Source: Lineus longissimus
Taxonomy: Eukaryota > Nemertea > Pilidiophora > Heteronemertea > Lineidae
Reading direction: 5' to 3'
Assembly (NCBI RefSeq): GCF_910592395.1
Contig: NC_088314.1
Location: 12,216,001-12,280,000 of the forward strand
DNA length: 64,000 bases
Below the pieces are notes generated by a model. It had not been told where the DNA came from and made no database searches. It saw nothing but the letters and a program-made list of their open reading frames with translations. A program made the position numbers and the translations under genes. The number at the start of each line of letters is the position of its first letter. Position 1 is the stretch's first letter. This document shows, in pieces, positions 27,742 through 38,003 of the stretch.

Positions 27742-27844
27742 CTGGCAATGTTGTTCATGACCAGTTACTTAATTTGGTGAACTGCAGTTTCCAAACTATG
27801 GTGTTATTCCCGCTTATTCGAGGCCTAAACCAGAGAGTATCACA

Positions 27845-28016
27845 CACTTAAACGGTTGAGAAACATGCTAAAGTTACACTCAAACGGCCAATTTACGCCA
27901 ATAGACCTCTGTGACCCTGAAAAGTACATGTAGGTCAAATCAAAACCCGTAGGATATGAGATGTATCCCTGCTCAACATACCTACCATAGAAATATCATT
28001 GAAAACAAGTCACTAA
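27845..28016 (+). repeat. F1 core fragment, left half
   Basis: The F1 phrases gagaaacatgctaaagttac, acctctgtgaccctgaaaag and gaaaacaagtcactaa are present. The unit breaks off after cactaa, where F4 begins, and resumes at 30,181 with ataagtgagatatcacac. Confidence 0.7.
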
Positions 28017-28499
28017 CTAGAAATATATAATGCAATTGGGGCAAATTGCGAATGTATGCCCCCGCTCTGGTGTGTTCGGTGTGTTAATATGTTCATTGCG
28101 CGCGTTATTTAGCCTATAAATATGAAATTGTGGCTAAAAGCGCACCTCGAATATAAGCGCAGTGCGCTTATAAGCGCATAAATACGATAATATCTTCTCT
28201 GTGGCGGTTTATGAAATTTTGTGGAGGCTCTCAAATAACATCCACAATAATATGGCTGTTGACTGGGCTAGTTGGTCTGACAATAGACATGCACGTGAAC
28301 AGCAGAGGTTGGTTTTCCCTTTTACTCACTACAGAGGTGAAGCGTGGTCTATACTTTTTTTCGCCGTTGTCATCTCCTTGATCTTTTAAGTTTTTGCCGT
28401 TTCCAAGGCGATTGCCTGCTGGCAATTTACACAGAAGATCAGTGGGCAAGCTGTTGACCCTGTTACTGGAACAGCATCAATTATGCGATCGCCTGGAAT

Positions 28500-28790
28500 C
28501 AGTCACAGAATATCTAGTACTCAGGAAGTTAAAGACTAGTCACTGCCGGGTAGCTAGTGCAATCTGCTAGAATCAGTCACAGAGTATCCATTGCTTACAT
28601 GCTAATGAATAACAACTGTCAGGCTATTTATCCCTTCTCCTGGTGTCAGTCACAGAATATCCAATGCTCGGATATCAATGAATAGGAATTGCCTAGCTAT
28701 TTATCTCATCTCCTGATGTCTGTCACAGAATATCCAATGCTCGGATATCAATGAATAGCAACTGCGTGGCTATTTATCTCATCTCTTATC
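28500..28790. repeat. 73-bp tandem repeat, four copies
   Basis: The phrase gtcacagaatatcc (with variants) recurs at 28,502, 28,576, 28,649 and 28,722, spaced 73-74 bp. It ends in a tctcatct-rich run. Confidence 0.85.
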
Positions 28791-28799
28791 TCATCTCAT

Positions 28800-30130
28800 C
28801 TCAGCAAAAATCTAAGATGGCGGCTGGAGGACATTTTGGATTCTGGAATGCGCCCAAAATCGATAGAGAAACTCCCCTACTGAAGACCATTACACCACAA
28901 AAGTTTGAAGTGTGTCAAACCTCTAGTTCTTCAGTTAACAATCGGAATACCAAAATCTAAGTTGGCTGCTGGCAGCCATATTGGATTTTGGAACACGCCC
29001 AAAATTGATAGAGAGCATCCCCTGAATGACCATTGCACCACAAAAGTTTGAAGTGTGTCAAACCTCTAGTTCTTCAGTTAACAATCGGAATACCAAAATC
29101 TAAGTTGGCTGCTGGCAGCCATATTGAATTTTGGGTCAGGCCCAAAATCAACAGGGAACCTCCCCTACACAATCTCATCACACCACATAAGTTTCAGGTC
29201 TGTCACTCACTTGGTTCTTGAGTTACAGGTCGGAATGCGAAAAACCAAGTCGGGCCTGGCAGCCATCTTGGATTTCAGATCGGGCCCAAAATGGATAGGG
29301 AACCTCCCCTACACTAGGTAATAACACCACATAAGTTTCAGGTCTGTCACTCACTCGGTTCTTTATTTACGGGGCGGAATACAAATCACCAAGTCGGGGA
29401 CCTGGTGGCCATCTTTGATTTCGGGTCTGGCCCAAAATCGATAGGGAACCTCCCCTACCATAGACCATTACACCACAAAAGTTTGAAGACTGTTGGACCT
29501 CTGGTTCTCCAGTTAACGAGCGGAATGCCAAAATCTAAGATGGTGGCTGGAGGCCATCTTTGATTTTGAGTCGGGCCCAAAATCGATAGGGAACCTCCCC
29601 TACCATAGACCATTACGCCACAAAAGTTTGAAGACTGTTGGACCTCCGGTTCTCCAATTAACGAGCGGAATGCGAAAATCTAAGATGGTGGCTGGCGGCC
29701 ATCTTTGATTTCGGGTCGGGCCGAAAATCAATAGGGAACCTCCCCTACCATAGACCATCACACCACAAAAGTTTGAAGACTGTTGGACCTCCGGTTCTCC
29801 AGTTAACGAGCGGAATGTGAAAATCTAAGATGGTGGCTGGCGGCCATCTTTGATTTCGGGTCGGGCCGAAAATCGATAGGGAACCTCCCCTACCATAGAC
29901 CATCACACCACAAAAGTTTGAAGACTGTTGGCCCTCTGGTTCTCTAGTAAACGAGCGGAATGCGAAAATCTAAGATGGCGGCTGGCGGCCATATTGGATT
30001 TTGGAACGCGCCAAAAAACAATAGGGACCCTTTGACACACTAGGCCTACACCCCCTAAAAATTTCAAGTCAGCCGAGCAAGGGGTTCTTGAGTTATAGTC
30101 TGGAATACAGTGCGGCGGACGCGGCGGCGG
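28800..30130. repeat. 145-bp tandem core of F4
   Basis: The phrase catagaccat sits at 29,459, 29,604, 29,749 and 29,894, exactly 145 bp apart; earlier units are slightly shorter. Each unit holds ggcggccat(a/c)tt, aaaatcgatagggaacctcc, caccacaaaagtttgaag and gttctccagttaacgagcgg. About nine units are present. Confidence 0.9.
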
Positions 30131-30216
30131 CGGCAGCCGGAAACCACCTAAGAACATAATGCCCCCACTTTAGCGGGGGCATAATAAGTGAGATATCACA
30201 CTTTTTGTGTTTTATA

Positions 30217-30514
30217 TATGACGAGATCGAGGCGACTCGCAATGTATGGCCCCACTCCGTGGGGAGCAGAGTCCACAGGCCTGTCTGAAGTTTCAGGTCT
30301 GTCACACACCTGGTTATTGAGTTATGGGGCGGATTGCCAAAAACCAAGTTGGTGGCCTGGCGGTCATTGTGGATTTTGGGTCGAACCTCCTCTACCCTCG
30401 GAAATCACATCACATAAGTTTCAGGTCTGTCACTTACTCACACGGTTCTCGAGTTATGAGGCGAATAAAAAAACAAAGATGGCGGCCATCTTGAATTTTG
30501 GGTCGGGTCTAAAA
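30217..30514 (+). mobile_element. F4 copy 2, left part
   Basis: A second F4-type start (gcgactcgcaatgtatggcc) is followed by two 145-bp-type core units. It stops inside a unit at 30,514, where the F2 5' end begins. The right part is at 36,290-37,163. Confidence 0.55.
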
Positions 30515-31469
30515 CAAGAGGCCCAAGGGCCTGGCGCTCAGCTGAGTTGTTGCTGCGTTGTTCGTATATATTACATTACTCGTCAAACTCTACTAAACTA
30601 AGGACTCAAAGCCTAAGGATATTAGCTTCTGGATGTGTAACAGTGAATTGCGGTAGACTGGCGCAATCTACTTCAAGCAAGCTCCACCCTTGCAATGTGT
30701 GCGCAAACAGATAACCTAACCTATATTGGACCATCAATTCTACACACAGCAACATGATTCATCCTCAGCTGTTACCATGATGATGATGATGATGATCCTT
30801 TTCGCAAATTGGTCGTCTTCTGTCTTTCTTCCATACTTCAGTGCCACCGGATGTAGTCTGCCCTTGTGGAGGGATCCTTTCAGCACCGGGACACAAGAAT
30901 CCATGCGAATTGAATCACATGGAGAGACTAGCCCAATCACCCGCTTTTGGCTGGGTAGAAATGGGTAAATCTCGCAGACTGGACCTTAAACTCTACTGCC
31001 GACGTGTGAGGCCGGTCTGACAGATGAGTAAGTGGGGTCCACCTAATGCAGAAGGCACCAGTTTCCCCAACTAAAAGGGAAACATTAACAAAATGCTCTA
31101 CCCAACTCTATTATTGCCTAAAGGCCTGTGTACACTAGTAAAATATTAGCAACATTTTTACATTTCCAGTTGCAACAAATGTTGCAAAAATGTTGCGTAG
31201 TGTGTACAGAGCAAAACGCGTCTTACAACATGTTGTAAAATTGTTGCAAATTAAATGCAATGCAATTCTTTGTTGCATGTTGTAAAAATGTTGCAAACTC
31301 TTCAGCCAATCAGAAATAGGATTTGCGTCATGTGATCTACCGGAGTTCATGTGACTTGAACAAGAAGCAGGTATAGCAACTCTCAAGTGAGTGTCTTGCT
31401 TCGTAGGGTGATGAAACCTTTTCTAGAAGTTTTTGTATGACGGCTTGTCAGTCAGCCGCAACTCCTTTA

Positions 31470-32067
31470 GGCTGCGTATCCATAGGCTGTTCCGTGCCCT
31501 GCACAACATTCCCTTTTTACCGCCTGGCGCGCCACACGGACAATGAACCTTCGTTGGTGTTATTGATCGTTCCCATAGGTTATGCCGTGTCACATTGCGG
31601 GCATATATGCACTGTGGATTGGGAATATAGGCCCATATTGGGATTGAACATGTCCATTCTTTTGCGAGTGAACAACACGGAAGCAATGTCTGAGGCGAAA
31701 TTAATTCAAGAGGTTCATCAACGGGAACTACTCTGGGACCCCGAAACTGATGATTATCATAACAAGCACGAACCTGTTATTTGTTGCTTAAAAGTCAGGT
31801 TTTATATACATGTACATGTCAATTTGATGTTGCAAGTGAAAATAAAAGTTACTTGTATTTTCATTTTCAATATTCATAAGTAATTGTCTTCTGAAATAAT
31901 GACCGCGTGTGGATAAACGCGATTGACCGCTGCGAAATGAGGACTACAAAGGCCTACATGACCAAAAAAGGAATATCCAATGGAGACGCAGGGCATAGTG
32001 CCAGGTCACAAGGCTGTTACGCCATAACGCCACACTACACAAGGGCATACCCTATGGATACGCGGCC
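31470..32067 (+). mobile_element. Harbinger-like element nested in the 31.1-32.4 kb element
   Basis: The left end ggctgcgtatccatagg and right end cctatggatacgcggcc are inverted repeats with one mismatch. Both are bounded by TTA (31,467-31,469 and 32,068-32,070), the 3-bp TWA target of PIF/Harbinger. It contains a MADF-type fragment. At 598 bp it cannot encode the nuclease, so it is a deletion derivative. Confidence 0.75.
31686..31776 (+). pseudogene. MADF-domain N-terminal fragment
   Basis: The plus strand reads MSEAKLIQEVHQRELLWDPE and then TDDYHNKHE. This matches the start of a MADF domain: an LI-x2-V helix, a reactive LWDP turn, then D-Y-x-N/K. The rest of the domain is missing. PIF/Harbinger elements encode a second, DNA-binding protein of the Myb/SANT/MADF type, and this fragment lies in an element with Harbinger-type ends, so the two observations support each other. 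The surrounding longer frame (31,437-31,883) is open but otherwise unrecognised. Confidence 0.65.
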
Positions 32068-32432
32068 TTAACAGGCAGTGGTATGCCCCATCATCCACCC
32101 TCATTTTGATCCAGGGCCTGGTCCATATTCTCTTTGGTTATTTCGCCGCCTCTTCCGTCTCTCAATAATGACAGCTAAAATTGCTGCAGAAGCACTCAAA
32201 ACACATCTTCTCTCCTTGGAATCATCCATTTTCCCTCCAAAATACCTATTTCCCTTTGTTCCCACTAAAAAGTTTGCAACAATTTACCAACATGTTGTAA
32301 AAATGTTGCTAATTTGTTGCAATTTTGTTGCTAGTGAACACAGGGCCTTGAAGAGCTTGTTGCAAAATTGTTGTAAAAATGTTGGTAAAATGTTGGTAAA
32401 ATGTTGCTAATATTTTACTAGTGTACACCCTG

Positions 32433-32609
32433 CTTAAGTCAAGTGAAACTCTTAACAAACCTTAGCTGCCACCATTGAAATGTCGATAAAAATGATAGCA
32501 AGTAAAAACTTTAAACAGATAGACTTGATTTTTTTAACCAACTGCCACATGCGGTTTTCTTTATTTAGTAAATTTTGAGGTAAGTATTACAGAATGAAAT
32601 ACTTGAATA
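32433..32609 (-). other. 3' UTR of the host gene
   Basis: This follows the TAG stop on the minus strand and aligns with the decayed copy at 26.1 kb. The 31.1-32.4 kb transposon lies directly downstream, so the original polyadenylation region may be displaced. I did not identify a certain poly(A) signal. Confidence 0.5.
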
Positions 32610-32756
32610 CTAGAATTGCCTGGCTCTTCTGATGATTGCACTGGTGAACACCGAAGTCGATGGGATGTGCAAAGTCATAGCTCGATCCTCTCTCTTGGTC
32701 ATCTTTGAGATGTGGTCACCAAATATGTTCAAATGCAGCTGCAGATCATTCCTGTC
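32610..32756 (-). CDS. terminal coding exon of an unrecognised host gene
   Basis: On the minus strand a splice acceptor (tgttttgcag) precedes 48 codons and a TAG stop. The exon starts DRNDLQLHLNIFGDHISKMT and ends IIRRARQF. Its phase is 0, matching the donor phase of the exon at 40,639-40,758 and of the possible alternative first exon at 35,754. The 3' UTR runs on to about 32,460, and its sequence recurs with decay at 26.1 kb. I do not recognise the family; there is no signal peptide or membrane segment in this part. An intact exon with stop plus conserved UTR argues for a real gene. Confidence 0.65.
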   Translation of the reverse strand, partial: DRNDLQLHLNIFGDHISKMTKREDRAMTLHIPSTSVFTSAIIRRARQF

Positions 32757-33640
32757 CTGCAAAACATGATGAGGAGATAACATTTTAATTTTGATCGAAT
32801 AGGTAAGCTAGCCAAGTTTTATAAGCCCCCCTTTAGGAGGGGCTCTTAAGATACACGTGTGTGTGGGAGTATATACTGATTTGATGAGAAATAAAGAGAG
32901 TAAATATTGTATATCCTACAAACAATTTTTTTTGGTATTTTTCTGAATTAACTCCGTTGAGTTTACCGATTTCTCCGCGATCTTCCGGTGGTGGTTGCTA
33001 TCCCATTGATTGAAATCAATTTAAATCTTCATGGGAATTCGCTACATCATATGCCTAAGAAATTGGCCAATTATATTAATATTTTTATTAGAGAAATATC
33101 CGTCCTAAATAATGACAGAAAAGGGTGGTTTATTTCAAATTTGTGTCGACATGATCGAGGTCACGTGACATAAAAACAAAACAATCGCACACACCCGTCC
33201 AAAAAAGGCACTTTAAGAAAAACAAATACGTTTTTCCAGCTTAAAACCACACTGACGACTAAGTTATATTGGTCTTCTGCCCAAATCTGAAGTATCAATA
33301 TGAATCACAAACTAGAACTAGCTCTATTTAGCAAAAGTTGCGTGAAAAATTCGGGTGAGCGACGTACATTCTGTACCCTAGCGGCCAATAAATAAACTAC
33401 TTTCAGCCGTCTGCTCCGGTCTCGTTAGGGAGTTTTTCCCAAATGTACGCGATGATGACGTGCCCATTAACAGGACGTAACATCTATTTTAAAATGCGTT
33501 TCGAAAGTGAATGCATGAAGACAACCCATTTACCGTGAATAAGGACAATCACAATGTATTACATTACCAAAACAAAAATGTGTCGGAAGGAACTATAATT
33601 ACTATGGATGGTCCCATCGCACCCCCCCTCCAGCAGTATG
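32757..33640. other. unassigned sequence, likely intronic
   Basis: AT-rich sequence with a small hairpin, agccccccttta...ggaggggct, near 32,824. No convincing gene or repeat is present. Confidence 0.4.
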
Positions 33641-33654
33641 ACACAGAAGGGCTA

Positions 33655-33845
33655 GTTGACTGTCCACCGGGGGGGTTTGGGGGGAGCTTCCCCCCAACGC
33701 ACTGGTAAAAACCTATGTCGACGGAGGGGGGTTTGGGGGGTGTCCCCCCATTGTAACAGCTGTAGTTGTTCGAGCTTGCACTTAACATATGCTCGTAGGG
33801 GGGTTCGGGGGAGCTCTTCCGACCTAAAGGGGGGGCTCACTAAGT
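33655..33845. repeat. G-rich degenerate tandem repeat
   Basis: Three to four units carry a G run, a gtttgggggg or gttcgggggag block and a short C run (ccccccaac), spaced about 60-65 bp. The composition is unlike the neighbouring DNA. Runs of six or more G on the plus strand could form G-quadruplexes. Confidence 0.65.
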
Positions 33846-35700
33846 CCTTGACTTTACATATTAGGGAGCTCTTAAGCGAGCTTTATGGTTAAGGGTCGAA
33901 TGTGTGTGTGTATACCGTCAACGAAAAAAACTTGACCCGGTTGACCGGAACCAGAAAACCTCTGCACCCAGGTGACATTTTTGCACGCGAATCGTATACG
34001 CTAATGCACAGCAATTTACCTGGGGAGAGATTTTCTTTTTCCAAACAATTCAGCGGGACGCTACGATGTTTACGCAGAGAAGCCGCTGTTCGGTTGAAGA
34101 TTTCGTCAAAACAGGGCCGAATCAAAGTGTAACGATACCCTGGGGCGAATCGAAATGCATTAAACAACAAGCTGCATCGCTGCCAGAGATTATTTTTCTC
34201 TTTCCGCGACGAAATCGTGCTTTGAACTGGCAAAATTCCGCAAAAGATTTTCCGTCTGCTAACTTTTCCGTAGTTTCAAGCGCACCAACATGATCGGTCC
34301 GGGGCTGCCCGTTTCGACGACGATTTCGTCAATATCATGGGGTGTGACAATATGTCAACGGTCTGGTTCCATTAATAATGCAATAATCTTGAAAGTACAT
34401 TGGTCTCAATGTCTATTTCCCCGTTTCCATGTCAAAATCCTACCGTGAAACCTGAAACCACTCGTCCACAACACTGGCCATTTTAATTTTCCGTAGAAAG
34501 CGCATGCGCACTTAACTTAAACGCACGCGCTACCCTCAGGTCTCACAAGCCGGTGCGGAGGCCAGGCCTACCTGCCTCCAAAAATGACGCGACGTCATTT
34601 CATGCATACCCCTGTTCCAGCGGCTGTAGACTTGGCAGTACGTTACTCTCACACAAACCAATACATTTCTGAATAGCATATCTCTTGTATTGTAGAATAC
34701 ATCTGACCAAGTTTGACCAAGTGATCAGGTGTTAATCTTGAAGTTATAAGGCATAGAGGTGAAATTTTTTCAAATTTGCGTTATACAGGGTGTCTCATGC
34801 ATTGTGCTACATCAGTCTATGCATGACTGTATGTCTAGGCGACGTTGGTCTTTTTGAATTAGAATATAAATCTTAATTACACTTGGGTCTTGGGATCATT
34901 ATGCTTATCTCCGGGCAAAAATACATATCCTTCTCCTGTTGTGTTTAGTTTCCCACATTCTCCCCACTTATTTTCTATACTGCGACAGCGTCTACTGGGT
35001 CAACTGCCATGATGGCATCATCCTAACTATATCCCCCCTCTCCCACCCACCAACTACTCGCCATCAATCATTGACATTGTGTGCTAGCCAACTGCTTCTT
35101 CGGTAAACTGCCATGATGGCATCATCCTAACTATATAACCCCCCCCCCCCCCCACCGAGTCTTCTCGCTTACCAGCCCTATTAACGAAGAGCTCCCTATC
35201 AAGGCCCGAGCCTTCCTCATATTATCAAATACAAGGCCAACAACAACTGATAAGGCGCTAGGGCCGAATGATCAAGGAAGTTCATTGATATGATTGGGAA
35301 TACATTGTGATAAGAGTGATGAATCGGCCCCGTTTGAAGCATTGTGCTATGTACAGTGTGCAAGTGTCAGTGTGTATCCGCTATCGCATTTATTGTTTGT
35401 TGACATTTCAAATCGCTGGAGTCGATCCTCAATTACACTGTTTATGTACATTGGCAACCTTACCCGATGATATCAGAACGATGTTTATTATTGTCTTGTT
35501 TATTCACATTAGTTCTGCTGTGTGACAAGAGTTATTTGTTGAGAAATCCATGATTTAAAGCCGGACTTTGACATCGTTTCTCAGACCAACCAAGCTGCAT
35601 TTCGCAGATCGTTTTTCAACGATCGTCGACGAACTATTTCAAATTAATCACATCCAATTAAACAATCCAAGCCTTCCCTAATGTCATCAACATGCAATAA
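33846..35700. other. unassigned sequence
   Basis: No recognisable gene. A block aactgccatgatggcatcat occurs twice (about 34,999 and 35,106), and a C run lies at about 35,140. Short frames near 33,890-34,290 overlap on both strands and show no domain. Confidence 0.45.
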
Positions 35701-35753
35701 CACAAGCAGCCAAATATTATCGCCTATGAAATTGTGAATTTAATGAGAACTTA

Positions 35754-35789
35754 CCTCTGAATTGACAGAACGCGATCTATTCCATAGCA
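35754..35789 (-). CDS. possible alternative first coding exon (12 codons)
   Basis: The minus strand reads ATG, then MLWNRSRSVNSE, followed by the donor cagag/gtaagt. The donor is near-consensus and in phase 0, so it could splice to the exon at 32,756 to give a 60-residue protein. Upstream is CpG-rich promoter-like DNA (35,790-35,890). It lies in the intron between the 40.7 and 32.7 kb exons, so an alternative promoter would be needed. Confidence 0.35.
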
Positions 35790-35890
35790 TGGTCTCCTTA
35801 CGTCTGAACTGCGCAGACTCGAGACGTGACGTTCGCTGCACGTGTGATTGGACGTGGGATAACTCGCGCGAAATTTAAAATGCTCTTCTT
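35790..35890 (-). promoter_or_regulatory. CpG-rich promoter-like segment
   Basis: On the minus strand this short segment has ccaatcac (CCAAT box), cacgtg (E-box), acgtcacgt (CRE-like) and tctgcgcag (NRF1-like half site) just upstream of the possible first exon. CpGs are dense here and scarce around it. No TATA box stands out. Confidence 0.4.
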
Positions 35891-36190
35891 GGAGGGTGCT
35901 CACTAAATTGCGCCAGTAACACCACCTGGTGAGAAATTCATGAACTACGCCTATTGATAATGAAAGAGAAAGCTTTGCTCTATAAAATTAGATTTGATTC
36001 ATGATCCCCAACTGAGAAATCAGCTGCTGGAAAAGTTTTTGGAAAATTTCGCTCGGTGCCACCTAGTGGCCAAACCGCTCATCCTGCCGGACCCACATTT
36101 GGTCTATTCAGGAGTCCTGAAGGGTCTCAAAGCCTCAGACGGAAAATCTATCGCCTATCCGCCATAGTTTTGAAACGTGCCTGTTTAACG

Positions 36191-36191
<1 letters not shown>

Positions 36192-36233
<42 letters not shown>

Positions 36234-36236
36234 GGA
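36192..36236. repeat. (GACA)n microsatellite
   Basis: About eleven gaca units, followed by a variant gacggaca. It is the simple-sequence tail ahead of the F2 3' hairpin. Confidence 0.9.
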
Positions 36237-36289
36237 CACTCATTCTACCATTTACTCATATGAATAGCTCAGCTTTTCAGCTGAGCTAA

Positions 36290-37163
36290 AAAGGGAACCT
36301 TTCCCTATCCACCCGATTACACCATAGAAATTAGAGATCAGTCAGGCCACCTGTTCTTGAGTTATAGTCAGGAATGCGAAATCCAAGATGGCGTCCTGGT
36401 GGCCATATTGAATTTTAGAGCGCAACCAAAATCGATAGGGAACCTCCCCTCATACACCCTATTACACCATAGAAATTAGAGATCAATCGGGCCACCTGTT
36501 CTTGAGTTACAGTCCGGAATGGGAAGTCCAAGATGGCCTCCTGGCGGGGATATTGAATTTCGGAGCGCTACCAAAATTGATTGGGAACCCCATTATACCA
36601 TAGAAATAAGAGATTAATCAGGCTACCTATTCTTGAGTTATAGTCCGGAATGCAAAATCCAAGGAATTTCGGAGCACGACCAAAATCGACAGGGAACCTC
36701 CCCCACCCATCCCAGTACACCATAGAAATTAGAGATCAATCAGGTCACCTGCTCTTGAGTTATAGTCCAGAGTGCGAAATCCAAGATGGAGTCTGTCGGA
36801 CATCTAGTTCTTCAGTTAACAATCGGAATACAAAAATCTAAGTTGGTGGCTGGTGGCCATATTTGATTTTGGATCGCGCCCCAAATCAGTAGGGAACCTC
36901 CCCTACCATAGGCCATTACACCACAAAAGTTTGAAGTCTGTCGGACATCTGGTTCTTCAATTAACGAGCGGAATGCAAAAATCTAGGATGGCGGCTGGTG
37001 GCCATATTGGATTTTTGAACGTGCCCAAAATCAATAGGGACCCTTTAACACACTAGGCCTACACCCCCTAAAAATGTCAAGTCAGCCGAGCAAGGGGTTC
37101 TTGAGTTATAGTCTGGAATTCAGTGCCGCGGCCAGAAACCACCCAATTATGGCGGGGGCATAA
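36290..37163 (+). mobile_element. F4 copy 2, right part
   Basis: Core units carry accatagaaattagagatca (36,321 and 36,466, exactly 145 bp apart), cttgagttatagtc and ccaagatggcg. The closing sequence, aagtcagccgagcaaggggt to gcgggggcataataag, matches the end of F4 copy 1. As at 30,181, F1 core sequence follows directly. Confidence 0.65.
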
Positions 37164-38003
37164 TAAGTCAGATATTACAATTTTTACCTTTTTTAGTTTT
37201 GGCTCCCTGGTGGCCAAGTTGAAAATCAGATCACACCGAAATTCTGTGTCAGTGGTTAGCCCACACTTTTTGTATTGGTTGGTTCGTGGACCCACCGCTA
37301 GGGAAAACAGCATTTATAAGAAAACAATAACATAACTTTTTTTGCAATTTCCTGTTCGCTGCCCAAAAAATTGTCAAAAAGTGGAAACAAATTTTTGTCC
37401 CGCCCGCCACTCCAATTATTTTTGTCATCGAGAATACTTTTTCCAATGTTTTTTTAACGATCCGTCGCCTCCGCAAATTTTCCGCGCTCTTGTTTTTCCC
37501 TGTCCAAGTCTTGATCAACCTTGCCTGTCCATTCCCACTGCACAGTAAGGCATGCCATGTGCATCACCGTAGACTGAACGAGTGAGACTGTATTAACATC
37601 AAAATGGAGTGGTTCATGGTAGGGAGGAAATCGGGGGGGGGGGGGGGGAAATGCATCAAAAATCTTGTTTCTGGGGAGGGGTGTGAGACAGTAGGGGATA
37701 TCATATTTATTTTCAAATGCATTTTTATTTTTATTTCGCCCTCCTCTCAACAAGGGCTGAGCAAAAAATCTGAGAACCGACGTCTGGCCTCATATGATGT
37801 AGGGAGTAATGTGTTCCAAATTTCAAGCTCATCGCTTTGGTGATTAAGAAATGCACCATAATTACACTCAAACAGCCAAATTACGCCACTTGACCTCTGT
37901 GACCTTGAAAATTAGGTCAAATCAAAAACCTATATGATATGTGATGTATCCTTGACAGGAGAACCTACCAAAAACATTTTATCAAAAACAAGTTTTTTAT
38001 CAA
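37164..38003. other. F1 core fragments and unassigned sequence
   Basis: F1 phrases occur at 37,164-37,260 (ctccctggtggccaagttg) and 37,800-37,990 (ttgacctctgtgaccttgaa). Between them is unassigned DNA with a run of about 17 G at 37,629-37,646. Confidence 0.55.

Larger units (their letters stand above)
28017..30180 (+). mobile_element. F4 nonautonomous element, copy 1
   Basis: The 5' part has a hairpin, gcaatt and aattgc, at 28,032-28,048, then atgcccccgct. The 3' end carries the complement, agcgggggcat, within the hairpin atgccccc/gggggcat at 30,157-30,179. Between lie a 73-bp tandem repeat (28,500-28,790) and a 145-bp tandem core (28,800-30,130). It interrupts an F1 unit at cactaa/ataag. 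No coding sequence is present. Confidence 0.7.
31136..32432. mobile_element. terminal-inverted-repeat element, probable hAT, with TGTTGC-rich ends
   Basis: Left gtgtacactagtaaaatatt (from 31,138) is mirrored by aatattttactagtgtacac (to 32,428); the arms match over about 30 bp. The right outer end reads as CAGGG on the complement, which suits hAT. Several hundred bases inside each end are filled with repeated tgttgcaa and aatgttg words. A smaller element is nested inside (31,470-32,067). No hAT transposase sequence is visible. Confidence 0.7.
30515..36289 (+). mobile_element. apparent F2 element A (5.8 kb)
   Basis: The F2 5' end (caagaggcccaagggcctgg, then cgctcagctga) begins at 30,515. The F2 3' end, with arms agctcagct and tcagctgagct before an A run, finishes at 36,289 after a (GACA)n tract. 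F4 core lies directly outside both ends, which suggests one insertion into F4 copy 2. However, about five bases of the expected core unit are missing at the rejoined site, and an intact host exon lies inside (32,610-32,756). The two ends could therefore belong to different copies. Confidence 0.45.

Noticed and set aside
33564-34293. Several overlapping frames of 60-114 codons
   Set aside because: Both strands open because of G/C-run composition; Pro/Gly repeats only translate the G-rich tandem.
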